Below, piece by piece: positions 25,001-35,585 of a stretch of 64,000 nt of DNA. Location: NCBI GenBank assembly GCA_963969365.1, contig OZ017751.1:2790001-2854000 (forward strand), written 5' to 3'. The DNA comes from Asterochloris sp. CNOR1 (Eukaryota; Chlorophyta; Trebouxiophyceae; Trebouxiales; Trebouxiaceae). The stretch's first letter is position 1; each line of letters starts with the position of its first letter. Both the position numbers and the translations under genes were made by a program. Below the pieces are notes generated by a model. That model was given only the letters and a program-made list of their open reading frames with translations. It made no database searches and had not been told where the DNA came from.

Positions 25001-27689
25001 TCACCCATTGATTGCATATCTGGCATCAACAGGCGTGTTGCCTCCTTTGAAGGTGTCGAGGCTGAGTTCCTGTTGTGGACCGCAAAGCAGAGAAGCATGG
25101 TAAGCACACACACGGTTCATGCCTGCAGCTGCTTGTTGTTGCACCCTTGGTGGCGAGACTCATTCATTCTCGGTTCACACCTCGCAGTAGCTGAGACGCA
25201 AGTGCGGCCAGCAGCCTTTGTCATGACTGCTGCCTGTCTGTGCCAAATTTTGCCTCTGGCAGCACAACTGTACTCGCCAGGTACTGTGCTGACGATGCCA
25301 CTGCTGTCTGCCTTTTGACACGCCTTCCATTGCCCGCTGCAGGTGCAGGTTGTGCTGGAGGTCTTGAGCGTGGCCATCGCCGTCTGCATCGCATTTCGGG
25401 GCCCAGTGGCCATGACACAGCACTATGCAGTGCTGGCCTGGGCACCAGTGGCGCCCTTCATCTTCCTCATGCTGGCCCAGCGCACCCAGTGGTGAGTTCT
25501 ATGGACTTGACCCGTGTCTCAGCATGTGGAAGCAACATGGTACTGAGACAACTTGGGCTGGGTGAGATGACAAAGTGTCTGTCATCGATGACAGCTCATG
25601 GGCAGTGCTGGCCCCAGGGCTCATCGCGCTCATCATTCCTGCCTGGACTCAGCGTGTCTCGGCGTGTGAGAGGGGCATGCAGCAGAGTGCTGCTGGGCAG
25701 GGTGGTAACTACTTGTGTTGAAGAATACCCTGCTGTGCAGACAGCTCTAGGTGGGAGCTTGTTGCGTACAGAACTGGCTTGGGGCTGATCACAGCCCTCT
25801 GCCTTGCTCCTTTGGGCCCATGACAAGCTGTGACGAGGTGGTGGACACCGTCTCCTGCTGATGAGCAGCCTCCCACTACTCTCTGGAAGGGCCCTCAATT
25901 ACCTCAGCAGGGCTGGCACAGGAGCTGTCAGGGCCCTGTTGAGCAGCAGGCCTGAATACAGGGACTGCCTGCACAGCAACTTCCACCAGCACAGAGCATG
26001 TCTTAGCAAGTGGCCTGGGGATTTGTGCAGGTGGGGCAGCACTCTGCTGTATCAGGCAGCAGGGCGTTATGTGCACGCTGTCTGGGCCCCCCAGTTTGTC
26101 ACACAGTCAAGCAGCTCTGCAGCATGTGAGCAGATGCTGTGGAGCAGCATCTCAGCAGTGTAAGGGCGTCCAGCAGGAGGCTGGTGCTTCTGTGTCTTTG
26201 CTGGTACCTCTTGCAGTTCTGAACAGGTCCAAGCTTCTTGTCCCAATTGCTCCCCCACTGCCTGCAGGTACCTCAGGAATGTCTTAGGCAATCCAGCAGC
26301 TTTTGAGCGCCCAATGTTCTTCTTGCAAGCCCTGCCTTTGTCGCACACCCCTTCAGCCAATCCCACTGCCTGCAGGTACCAGAGAAACGTTGGAGGTATT
26401 CCAGCTGGCCGAAGATGCCGAGGCCGTTGTACGGGCCATTCATCATCTGGTCAATGACTCTCCCTAATTGTTGACCGCCATCTCGCTGTCTGCAGGCACC
26501 GCGGGACTTTTTCAGTCTTTTCGATGGCCTGACTCAAACATCTGCTCTTCCTGCCTGCTCACTGCCACTCCACTGCCTGCAGGTACCAGGGGATTTTTGA
26601 GGCGTTTCGGCTGGCCCTGTATGCCTGGAAGCTGGCCTGGGCCCTGCTGGTGGCCCTCCCCGGCATCGCTGACAGTCTGCAGGCGGCGGCACCCAAGGCA
26701 CTGGGGGCCACCCTGTGGCGCTTTCAGGCTCCCCTGCTGGAGGCGTTTACCCTGATGCCGCTGTTCACCCTGAGCCATGTGGTGAGTGCGCAGCCGACAG
26801 CATGGTGCCTCTCGGCAGAGGCAAGCTGTGTTGGGAGCGGCGCCCCAAGGCACCCAGAGAAGGGGAAGAGCACACCCTAAGCTCCTGGGCCATGTCCCGA
26901 AGCTGCCTTACTACTGTGCTGACCATTGGAGGGTGATGGTGCTCTCACCAGACACTTTCATGCGTTGTCTGGCTGATGGTGTTGCAGTTCTGGTGTGCAT
27001 GCCTCATCAGTACCTCCAGTGTGAGGCAAATGCTCAAAGTGGTATCTCTCAAGTGCTGGGCAGAGGTGCCCGTCCATACACTCCAAGCTGGCTCCAGTGG
27101 GGTGCTGAGCAATTGCATGCACATAGTGCACTCACACCACACCTGCTGCAACGTGCAGCATCCCTACAGCTTTGCAGTGGTCCCCATGTGTGTCTGCTGC
27201 CCACTCAAGCTGACAGTCTTCACGCTGACAGCGGAATGCTTGTTCTGAAGGTGCGGAACGACAGCGCAGGTTGCTGTACAACCCTTCAGAATCTTGGGTG
27301 GCTGCGTCTGCAGGTGCCAGCGCAGACTCTGGCCTAGAGCACCTTGTCCACATTTGAAGATGCATACCTAAGTGGCTGCAACTGAATACGCAACTGAACA
27401 CGCTGCCTGCATGCTGCAGGTGCGCTTCAAGACCTTCGCATGGTTCCAGCTGATGTGGCTGGCCTTGCTGGTCGCCCTTGTGCCAGGCTTCTGCACGCTC
27501 CATTACCCGCAGGAGCCCTGGCTGGGGTGGTGCAGCGTAAAGACAGCCTCCATGCTGTGCATGGTGGGCTACTGCTCGGTGGGGGCTGTGCTGCACAGCA
27601 TCGACAAGGCTGCCCGGGACAGCTTCAGGCACCACAAGCTCATGGCCTACAGGCGTGGGATGGCAGTGTCGGTCGCTGCCAGCCGCTAA
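22083..27689 (+). CDS. Unrecognised protein: GAF-like N-terminus, multi-span membrane C-terminus
   Basis: I do not recognise a named family. Exons in phase: 22083-22180, 22243-22344, 22439-22561, 22866-~22975; then less certain blocks (~23340-23449, ~23666-23820, ~24140-24712, 25033-25099); then phase-consistent 25343-25491, 26583-26781 and 27420-27689. Exons 2-4 read like a GAF sensory domain (ILEQNEGVLIEASDI..., IPIIAGNKETLLGVLCLI); this is inference from pattern only. The 24140-24712 exon is Ser/Pro/His-rich and probably disordered. The last three exons carry strongly hydrophobic stretches (VLEVLSVAIAVCIAF, VAPFIFLMLA, LAWALLVALPGIA, LMWLALLVALVPGF, MLCMVGYCSVGAVLH), at least five likely membrane spans. 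A cytosolic sensor part fused to a membrane anchor would fit. Joining the two halves in one gene rests on strand and lack of a clear stop or promoter between, so two genes remain possible. Confidence -1.
24879..25099 (+). repeat. Exon 25033-25099 with a decayed upstream copy
   Basis: The exon starting after ACAG at 25032 reads RVASFEGVEAEFLLW. At 24889-24935, after another TCTACAG acceptor, the bases GCATCCTTTGGCGTTGTCAC echo GCCTCCTTTGAAGGTGTCGA of the real exon. The upstream copy is partly open (ASFGVVTQAAW) but does not give the phase required by the next exon. Distance is about 145 bases. Confidence -1.
26255..26605 (+). repeat. Three ghost acceptors before exon 26583
   Basis: The true exon opens CTGCAG|GTACCAGGGGATTTTTGAG at 26583 (WYQGIFEAFRLAL). 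Acceptor-like edges end at 26267, 26375 and 26495: GTACCTCAGGAATGTCTTAG, GTACCAGAGAAACGTTGGAG and GCACCGCGGGACTTTTTCAG. They resemble the exon start position by position, also further in (CCAGCTGGCC, TTTTCGATGGCC against TTTCGGCTGGCC). Steps are 108, 120 and 87 bases. Only the last junction keeps an open, hydrophobic frame in phase with its neighbours. Confidence -1.
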
Positions 27690-28485
27690 ACGCGGCACCC
27701 CTCAAGCATTATTGCCCATGTCGGCAGTGAGGGAAGGCCTGCTCCCTATCAGCCAGTGAGCAGGTTTCCCAGCACTTCTGTCCAATGGCGAACGTGGACC
27801 TATCAGCCACGCAATGCGCCTCGTAAAACTATATGGGTTTCTGGCACTGACAGCTCAGACTCCACTGGCCCTATCAGCCGGCCAATTGGTGGCCCGTGCT
27901 GCCAGTGAAGGCAGGACCACCCCTATTCACTGATCTCTGCCGGCTTCTCAGGACTCAACAGATGCGCTACTCAGCCTGCCCTGATCAGCCATTCTGTCTG
28001 CTGTACATGGTACAGCCTGGTGCACCCTCACAGTACTCCAAATGCACAAATTGGCATCATGAAGAGCAGGGGTGGGGCTATTCCCTATTGTTCAGCAAGC
28101 ACCTTTCTCTGCCCCATTGGCCCCGTAGTGACCTGGAGTTTTTTGACATAGTATGCCTATCAGTTGAGCGATTGTTGTGCTCTTGTTTTTGATGCTTGTC
28201 CCCAAGGCACGCTTAGTCAAGAAAGCATATTACTGCCTGCATGTGTCACTCAGGTTGTCTCCTCCTGATCATTTCTGAGTCCATTCAAAACCTTGTGCTG
28301 AGCACCAATGCAACAGAAAATGTTCATGATTGTTGCAGTGTGGAAGAATGTGCAACGAGTGTACAAACAGCTTCAGTGTCAGTGTAAAGTAGGCAAGTTT
28401 TTCAGACAGGGTCTGATGCATTTTTGAAGATCAGATCCCACAGGCATACTTCAAAAGCAGGCACACATGTCAGCCAGGGCGCGCT
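27690..28485. other. Convergent 3' gap with iterated CCTATCAGCC motif
   Basis: About 0.8 kb between two facing stop codons. The first part holds three exact copies of CCTATCAGCC (27745, 27799, 27870) and a looser one near 27980, next to variants of CCAATGG or CCAATTGG. The rest is AT-richer than the coding surroundings, as expected for 3' UTR sequence; TGTAA occurs near 28381 on the plus strand. No gene is seen. Confidence -1.
27745..27990 (+). repeat. Short direct repeat CCTATCAGCC, three exact copies
   Basis: The ten-base word occurs at 27745-27754, 27799-27808 and 27870-27879, spaced 54 and 71 bases, with CTGATCAGCC near 27978. It sits directly after the stop codon of the membrane-protein gene, so it would lie in that 3' UTR. 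It could be a degenerate tandem repeat or a bound RNA motif; the sequence does not decide. Confidence -1.
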
Positions 28486-31400
28486 TTAGGTGGTTGCAAA
28501 CTGGAAGGGCGGCGTCGCATTGTTGCTGCCCATGGCAGGAGCATCCTGAAACCGCTTGTGCCCTGTCCTTCCAAAGCCTGGGCGGTGAGATGAGAAACGG
28601 TCCCACAGGAAGCTCGTCAGCAGCGTGAGCAAGATGCCAGCCGCCATGCCAAAGATGAACATGAGGGCATAGGGCCCACCTGTAGCAAAACGTCAATTGC
28701 TGGTGCTTGCACAAAGGGACTTCACTGAGTGACAATATGGGCACTCTGGTGTCACACACAGCAGCAGATGTGGACAGCATCAATACACATACAGTCTGGT
28801 TCTTCCCTTTTGTTGCTGAAGCGGTACGTGGCCTGGCAGAGGCAGCAGACATGGGGTGGTGACAGCGTGCCTCATTGCAAACTCACCTTGGCGGTGAGTG
28901 AAGCCCTTAGGGCACTGTGCTGCTGCAGCCTCAGAAGCCAGCTGGCTCAGGTTCCCGTCAGACTCAGAGTCAATGTCAACAATGCCCAGCGCATCAGCTG
29001 TGGGGTTGTCCGACCCCTGGGCTGCCAGCGCTTTCAACAATGATGATGTGCAGCCACAGTTTGTGCCCTGCATGATGCAGACTTTGCACATTTGACTTGA
29101 AGATGCAGTCACATGCAGCACTCAGGTCGTGCATGTGCAGAAGATAGCAGCCAGGGGGGGGTCCCAAGGCAGGGGCCTGCCAGTAGCAGCTATTGCAGGC
29201 AGCCCCGGTGACGAAAGCTGCACAAAGGATGTCATTGTCCTGTGCAGGCTCTCATTGAAGCTGGATGTTGTGGCCACCTAACGTCATGCTGGCAGCCCGC
29301 TCACCAGGGGTGCCAGAGAGCACGGGTTGAACAAGGCATCTGGTTCAGTGATGGGTCGGAAATTGACAAACCTGCATGCAGGGCCAAGCCCGATCCAGAA
29401 CTCTGGCATCCAGCACCACAGATGGCAGCCACCAAGTGCACAAGGCAGGCGTCCAGAGGGACGCTCCCCAGGGCCAGAAGGATTTCTGCAGCTCCAGTGA
29501 CTGCAGAGGCCCAAGGCAGAGCTACAGACGAAAGAATGGCTCTGAAAGCAGGTGGCTTGAACTGAGGAATACGATTTCAATACTTACGAGTAAGTGTGGT
29601 TGATTTCATTTCCATTGCGCACCCCTGTCAGACTGATCTGTTGGAGCAGCCGGTGATAGCTCTCCCTTGCCACCTGCCACTGCAGCAACATGAGCAGAGG
29701 AAGAGGCTGAGGCATGCTCCATCACCCTGGCAGCCAGGGGATCAGCTTGGGAAGCAAGCATCATGACCTGGCATGCTCTAAGCCAGCAGACATGAGCTCA
29801 GTGTACAAGAGCCATCAGGGCGCAACATGCTAGCTGATGGCAAACATGGAAGGCAGAAGCTACAGGCACCACATGCACCCTCCAAGGGCAGCAGCTGGTC
29901 CCTCAGGGGCAGGGCCTCCTTACCTGGTTGATGGGGAAGAAGTAGCTGACGTTGTAGGTCGAGTTGCCAAACCCTATGTCGTATGACCACTGCTCGCAGT
30001 CAATGCCCCTGCAGGGCCACAAGCAGACTGGATGGCCCTGCCTATGACAATGTTGAGGGGAAGCCTGGGCACTGCTCAGGGATACAAGCAATCACATATA
30101 CTCCATTAATCTCCATATATAACAGGACCCTCCGCAGGGAGGAGCAGAAAACATGTGGCCTGCTGGCATCGTTGTAGCCTGGTGCCCCATTAGCAGGTGG
30201 TCTGTGCACAGCAGGTTGCCTGCGCATTGCAAGGCCCAGCATGGCTGCCAGATCTGCCCCCACAAGCAAGCAGCGACCTGCAGAGATGATCTGACGTTGC
30301 AAGCCCGACTCCCTTGCATTGGCCAGGCAGAGCCGCTGACCTGACAGTGGCCACCCCTGGCACAAAGTTGGCTGTCTGGTCCTCCCCAGTGAAGCGCAGA
30401 AACTCGCCGGTGGACAACAGGGCGTTGTTGTCGTTGCCAGTGCTGAAGTTGCTGAACCTGCTGCTCATAGACCTGAAGCAAAGCCACATAAAAGCTCCAG
30501 TGCTGTGCCCAATGGGTTATGGTACCTCAGTGAATGCTGGCAGCTGGTTGACAAGGGACGTGCTGGCTTGCACCTGCATGTCTTGCAGGCTCTGTCTGCA
30601 CGATGCAGCGATGGCACTGTGAACATTATCAGAAGTGGCAGGAATCAGGTGAATTGGGCCCTGGCTGTAGATGATTGCAGTCTGCAATTGCCTGCTCTGG
30701 GCAGTCCGCAAGCTGCTAACAACCTGATTGTGGTCAAGCCCACCTGAAGCTGTGCAGCTGAAGAGCGGTTCTGCAGACCTGACTGGTGCATACAGTGACG
30801 AAGGTCTTGGTTGGCAAGCCCCAAGCAGGTGCAGAACCCCAGGGCTGGCTTGCAACACCACATGGTCTTGCCCCAGCCAGGCAGGGGCCATGCAGCTGCA
30901 GAACCAGGGTCTGACGTTGCCACCCCCTGGTGTTCCTCAAGCTAGGCAGGAGCCATACAGCTGCAGACCTTGGCAGCCCACCTGGTCTCGCACACGCCAT
31001 GCGGATACGTGGCGTTCTGCCCTGTGATGATGGTGAGCTCGTTGTTGTCAAAGTCCTGGATGAGCACCCTGTCTGTCCCATTGGAGTGCAAGTCCAGGCG
31101 CACCATGTTGTTGGAGCTGCAGAGCAGGTTAGCACAGAGCTCAGACACTGTCCCATCATTGGCAGAACTTGGAGGAAAACATGAGGGCCACAGCTATACA
31201 GGAACACCGCTGAGCGGTGCTCTGAAAGGAAAATGAAGACAGATATGGAGCACAGAAAAGACCACAGCGACAGGGCCAGGGAGCTAAGAGGAATGTCAAG
31301 CGACACACTCTAATGAGCAATGGCTTTATGCTCAGCAGCAGTGGCTGTGTCACGCAACACTGGCCTGTAGCAACGCCCCAGCGAAGGCACACCAGGACCC

Positions 31401-33861
31401 AGAGGCCCCCGCTGCATGTTGCGCAGTCTTGATTGTCAAAGCGGCATTGTCCACAAGGACTCAATTTGACGGTGTCACAAGCAGCCTGGTGACGTGCCTG
31501 CTGTAGTACTGGTCGGCTACGAAGGTGTAGCCCTTGTTACTAATGGTAGTCTCGACCGTGGCCGACCACTCCCTGCAAGCAGCAGGCAAGGTGTGAGATG
31601 GGCCTGGCAGTAGCTGCAACGCAGTGTTCTGTCGCTTTTGTCAGCTGCGTGCATGTGGCTCTGCCATTTCAGGCAGTGCAGCTGTGCCACATGTTGCGGC
31701 CAAGCCCAGCAGGTAAGCGCACATCAGGAAAGTTTGCTCTCACGTGGGGAAGTCTGGCGGAGGTGGAATCAGATTGGCGCAAGCCACGGGCGTGCCAGTG
31801 CTGGTGAGGATGACCACTGAGGCTGCCTGATCAAAATCGATCAGGTAAGGGACGATGCTGGACACGGTCTGCAGCAGGAGAGCAGGCTGTCAGCTGCTGT
31901 GGGATAGCAACTGCAAATGGCGTTGCAGGCAGCAGCAGCAGCCTTTGCACTCTGCCATATGAGGCAGGAATGGCATGCGCCCAGCAGTGTGGCGGCTGCT
32001 GGCGGCGCCTTGCAGTTCATCTAGCTCTGAAGTTGCTAGAGCAGCATGCTGATTTGCAGCAGCAAGGGCTCTTGCACATGTCCCATTGCAAGCATGCACA
32101 GAAGGCCCCCTATGCACTCAGGATGCTGCAGCACCAAAGGTAGCACCCATTCCAGGGCTGGTGCTCATGACAGGCCAGGGTGAGGGCAAATGGCAACACT
32201 GGCAGTCCAGCCTCGGGGTGTCGATGCCTGCTTGGACTTGTGCCAGCCAATCCTCACCGCTGTGCTGGTGCTGTTGACAGGCAGCACAAGAGAGATTATC
32301 CCCGTGGAGTTGCTGTACTGGTCCATCAGGGTGCTAGAATTGAAGTCTGAGCCTGACGTGCAAATCTGCACAGCAGGGAGTGACTCATCAGGGTGCTGAC
32401 ATGAGGACCTGAGCCTTGCGGGCACACCTGCACAGCAGGGAAGGCTTGGTGCTGGAGTGAAGGCTGAGCCCTGGACGGAGCAGGCAATGGACAGCGGCCA
32501 CAGGTTGAGGAGGGGTCATCGCCGAGAGGCATGCTTGTGAGACCGCAGCCAGCAGTGGTGCTGACACAGGGACTCATGATGGGCTCCACACAGACTTTGA
32601 GGACCAGACACATGCTACATCAAAGTGCACAGCTTTTTGGAAAAGGGCGGAGTTGTGAAAGCAGGGTCTGCGTACAGCTCGGACACAGGGAATCTCAGCC
32701 GCACCGTGCGGTGCAGCTGCGCCTGAATCTGCTGCGGCATGGCTGTGGCGGCGCCATACAGCAGGCGCGCTGTCACATTGACACGGGAGTTGCCAGCCTC
32801 CCTGCAGCGGCAGCAGTGGCACCACCTCGGTCCCCAGCATCTGCTTGCTGCGTGGTGGGCAAGCCCTGCAGTTTCTGTGGCGAGGTCCCACGTCAGTCCT
32901 GTCCAGGAAAGCTCTGCCTAGTAGGTCTCATGCACTGCTCTGGACCCAGGACCCGAGAGGCAACATCTGCGTTGGCTAGACTGAGACAAGCAAAGCAGAG
33001 GCCAGCCTTGTCACAGCCAGACTCCCAGCCATAACAGAGGCCAGGGAACTGCAGGCACAGCTAAACAACTCACAAAAGGCAGGTCTGTCTTGGCCGACAC
33101 GGCTGAGCTCAGCAGAGGCAACCTCCGCTTTGCTGGCCCCAGCACAGCTCCTCGATGTCAGGACATTGTATTAACAGCCACTCACTGACAGCGCAGCTCA
33201 CCATGAGGCAGGGTCGCTTGCATTGAAGCTTGCAGCGTACGTGGGACCATCATCAAGCTCAATGCTAGCTGTGATATTGGACACACTGCAGGCAGGGAGC
33301 TCTCTGAACTGAGACTGGTGCAGTTCTCAGAATGGATGCATGGACGCTCCTCCCATAATAACCTGAGGCAGCCAGCTGCCAAATGTACTCAGGCATCTAG
33401 GAGGACTCCTCACGTAAAATTGGTAACCTGTGTGTTCTCTGAGCTGGTGAGCATGATGGCAGCTCCTGAGACCTGAGATGCCTGCATTCAAAGGGGCTGA
33501 GATGTCAGCTGGCGTGTGGCAGCCCTGAGTGTTGCTGTAAGGCTGCAGCAGACGGATTCCCGTGACGCATGAAGCTTACCAGCGTAAAGACACTGTCATC
33601 ATCTGCCACATCTGCAAAACTATCTTGCGATGAGAACTCTGCATCCTCCTGCTGCAGTGTGCGGCCTGGTCCCTGTGTCAGCATCTGAGGAGATGTGGCG
33701 GAGAACTCTGAGATCTCCACTGAAGCCGCCTCCACACCATCTCTGGACAAGCGAGGGATAGCTTTGCCGACGTGGGTGAGCATGCTTGCAAACGGGCATG
33801 TGGCTTGAGCATCGCCATGAGACACCAGCAGAAGGCCCAGCACCAACACCAGACACGACAT
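28486..33861 (-). CDS. Uncharacterised secreted/type I membrane glycoprotein, ependymin/LolA-like middle
   Basis: Start at 33861 gives a clear signal peptide (MSCLVLVLGLLLVSHGDAQA). Exons (minus): 33861-33580, 33472-33414, 33285-33202, 32801-~32640, ~32600-32510, 32365-~32261, ~31870-31739, ~31573-31490, ~31118-30982, ~30475-30341, ~30012-29925, ~29683-29588, ~29371-29305, ~29070-28888, ~28682-28486; the first four join in phase. The luminal part is rich in Asn-X-Ser/Thr sites (NITAS, NVTAR, NSTGI, NVSYF). WSATVETTISNKGYTFVADQ followed by NNMVRLDLHSNG and VLIQDFDNNELTIITG resembles ependymin/LolA-like lipid-binding folds, where a Trp, a Tyr-Tyr and an I-x-D-x-x-x-x-x-E pattern recur; this match is weak and from memory. 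One C-terminal span (YALMFIFGMAAGILLTLLT) leaves a short basic tail. It acts at the cell surface or in the secretory pathway; function unknown. Confidence -1.
32360..32440 (-). repeat. Ghost copy of the exon starting at 32365
   Basis: On the minus strand the real edge is CTGTGCAG|ATTTGCACGTCAGGCTCAG, followed later by AGCACCCTGATGGACCA. About 63 bases upstream the same edge appears as CTGTGCAG|GTGTGCCCGCAAGGCTCAG with CAGCACCCTGATGAGTCA. The upstream copy ends in a frame with a stop before the real exon. It is a decayed duplication of the acceptor plus about 45 exon bases. Confidence -1.
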
Positions 33862-35585
33862 TCCGGAATAGTGCAGGGTGCACTGTGCCGGGTCAAAGTA
33901 GGGTCAGAGCTAAACCTATGATGCTGATTTGTGGCAGGATATGACTCAGAGCTCACCAAAGCAGTGCCAGTGGGGACGCCCACCTGGACATGAGGACATC
34001 TAACTCAGTGCTGGACCTGACAGCAATAGGGCCAAGGGATGCAAGCCGTCAAGCAGATTGCTGACCCTGTGATGGACAGCGGGCCGTGCTTGCCATAGCA
34101 TGCAAAGCTTGAAAGAGGTTGCCATGCCATGCTCAAAAGGCAGCAGTATACATCAAGCAGATGCTGGTGGTGTGGCAATATCAGCAGGCCGGAAGATGTG
34201 CAGCCAGAGGCACCCTGCTGCAGGCAGCTGGCCTGTCTGCATGGCTGAGTAGTAGAGTGGGCTTTGAGAGCAAGCGACAGAGCGCTCGCAAGACGCATAC
34301 ACTTGGGTCCATGGGAAGTCATGCACTTAGCGGGAGGGAGTGGGGCCTGAGTCAGGCATGGCCTAGAATGTAATCAGATGCGCGGCAGCAATGCAGGGTT
34401 TCGGTCTGCCCAGGAAACACAAGGGGGTTGCCACAGGGTAGCACGGGACGACTAAAGGCAGGGGACAGATTTGGAACATCTTGGTCAGTTAGTGGTGCTG
34501 CAAGGTGGAGCATCTGAGCTGCAATGCTGCTGAGAAATGTGTGGCTGGCATCTGAATGTCCTCCATTGAGTTCCAAGAAGTGTCGTTAAGGGCTCCAGAA
34601 GGCTGGGGCTGTTCTGGGTCCAAGGAGGGTGGCAGAATGAAGTCGGAGTCACCAACTCACAGATATTCCCAGCCGTGTGCTGTGTACAGGCAGCTGGCTG
34701 GAGCTGCAACACACAAAGGCCATACACAGGCTGAGCCCACCATAGGTGATCTTGAAGCCATGCTCCCAAGTCTGAAGGCCAGTGCTGCAGGGCAGGCAGG
34801 CAGCTCATTAGCCCAATGTGCAATCCTGCTGAGCTGCCATTGATGCACCCACAACAGTCAGCGGCACACTGTGGCAGGGGCCTATGCAGGTGGCAGGCCA
34901 TACAGAACCACAAGAGGCTGAGATCATCACTTATATGTAGCAGGACTCACCTGGAGGGGTTTACCATGCCATTGGCATTGCCATGGCTCTCTTGGCGAGA
35001 ATACTGACAGCACAAACAGGGTGCAATGATCACCTCCCCAGCGTACCTCATGAACCCATTGCCCTCAGTGCTTAAGGAATGGAAACATTCATTGACCTGG
35101 TGTGGCATAGAGGAAGGCTCACTGTGCCTCAGTGCCAGGCCGCACACCCCCTCTGCACACGAACCCAACTTGATCACACCAACTACTGGCGGCGTAGAAG
35201 CAGAAGGCATCGCAATGATGGCTGATCCTTGGCTTCGCTTTCCAAAGGAATGCATGTGACATTTAGAATAATATATCTTTACAGTAGGAGAAATCCACCT
35301 CAAAGCATTGAGAACCTCAAATTTGTCTGAGCAGGAGGTGGCTGCAAAGGGCATGGCGGATCCGGAGGAGCCCCTGACAAATGGCACTGTGAGCTGATTG
35401 CCTTCTTGACTCAATGACATCCAGATGCAGGATGTTGTGATGCAGCAGGGAACCTGAGCGAGGAATAGCTTCAAGTGCAGGCCCATGAAGAGCCAGCACA
35501 TGCGCGGGCGCATCAGGCAGCAGCACTGCTATCTGGAATTCAGCCTGAGAATGGGAGGCATACACACAGGGTCCTGTCCATAGAG
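33862..35585. other. Long divergent gap, no recognised gene
   Basis: 1.7 kb lie between the start codons of the glycoprotein gene (minus) and the CRAL-TRIO gene (plus). A minus-strand open frame of 188 codons (35513-34947) is the longest element. Its peptide is rich in Cys, His, Met and Ser, has no motif I know, and no splice or start context that singles it out, so I do not call it a gene. The gap could also hold non-coding 5' exons of either neighbour. Confidence -1.

Noticed and set aside
34947-35513. 188-codon minus-strand open frame in the long divergent gap
   Set aside because: No motif, odd Cys/Met/Ser-rich composition, no splice or start context; long chance frames are common in this sequence on both strands.
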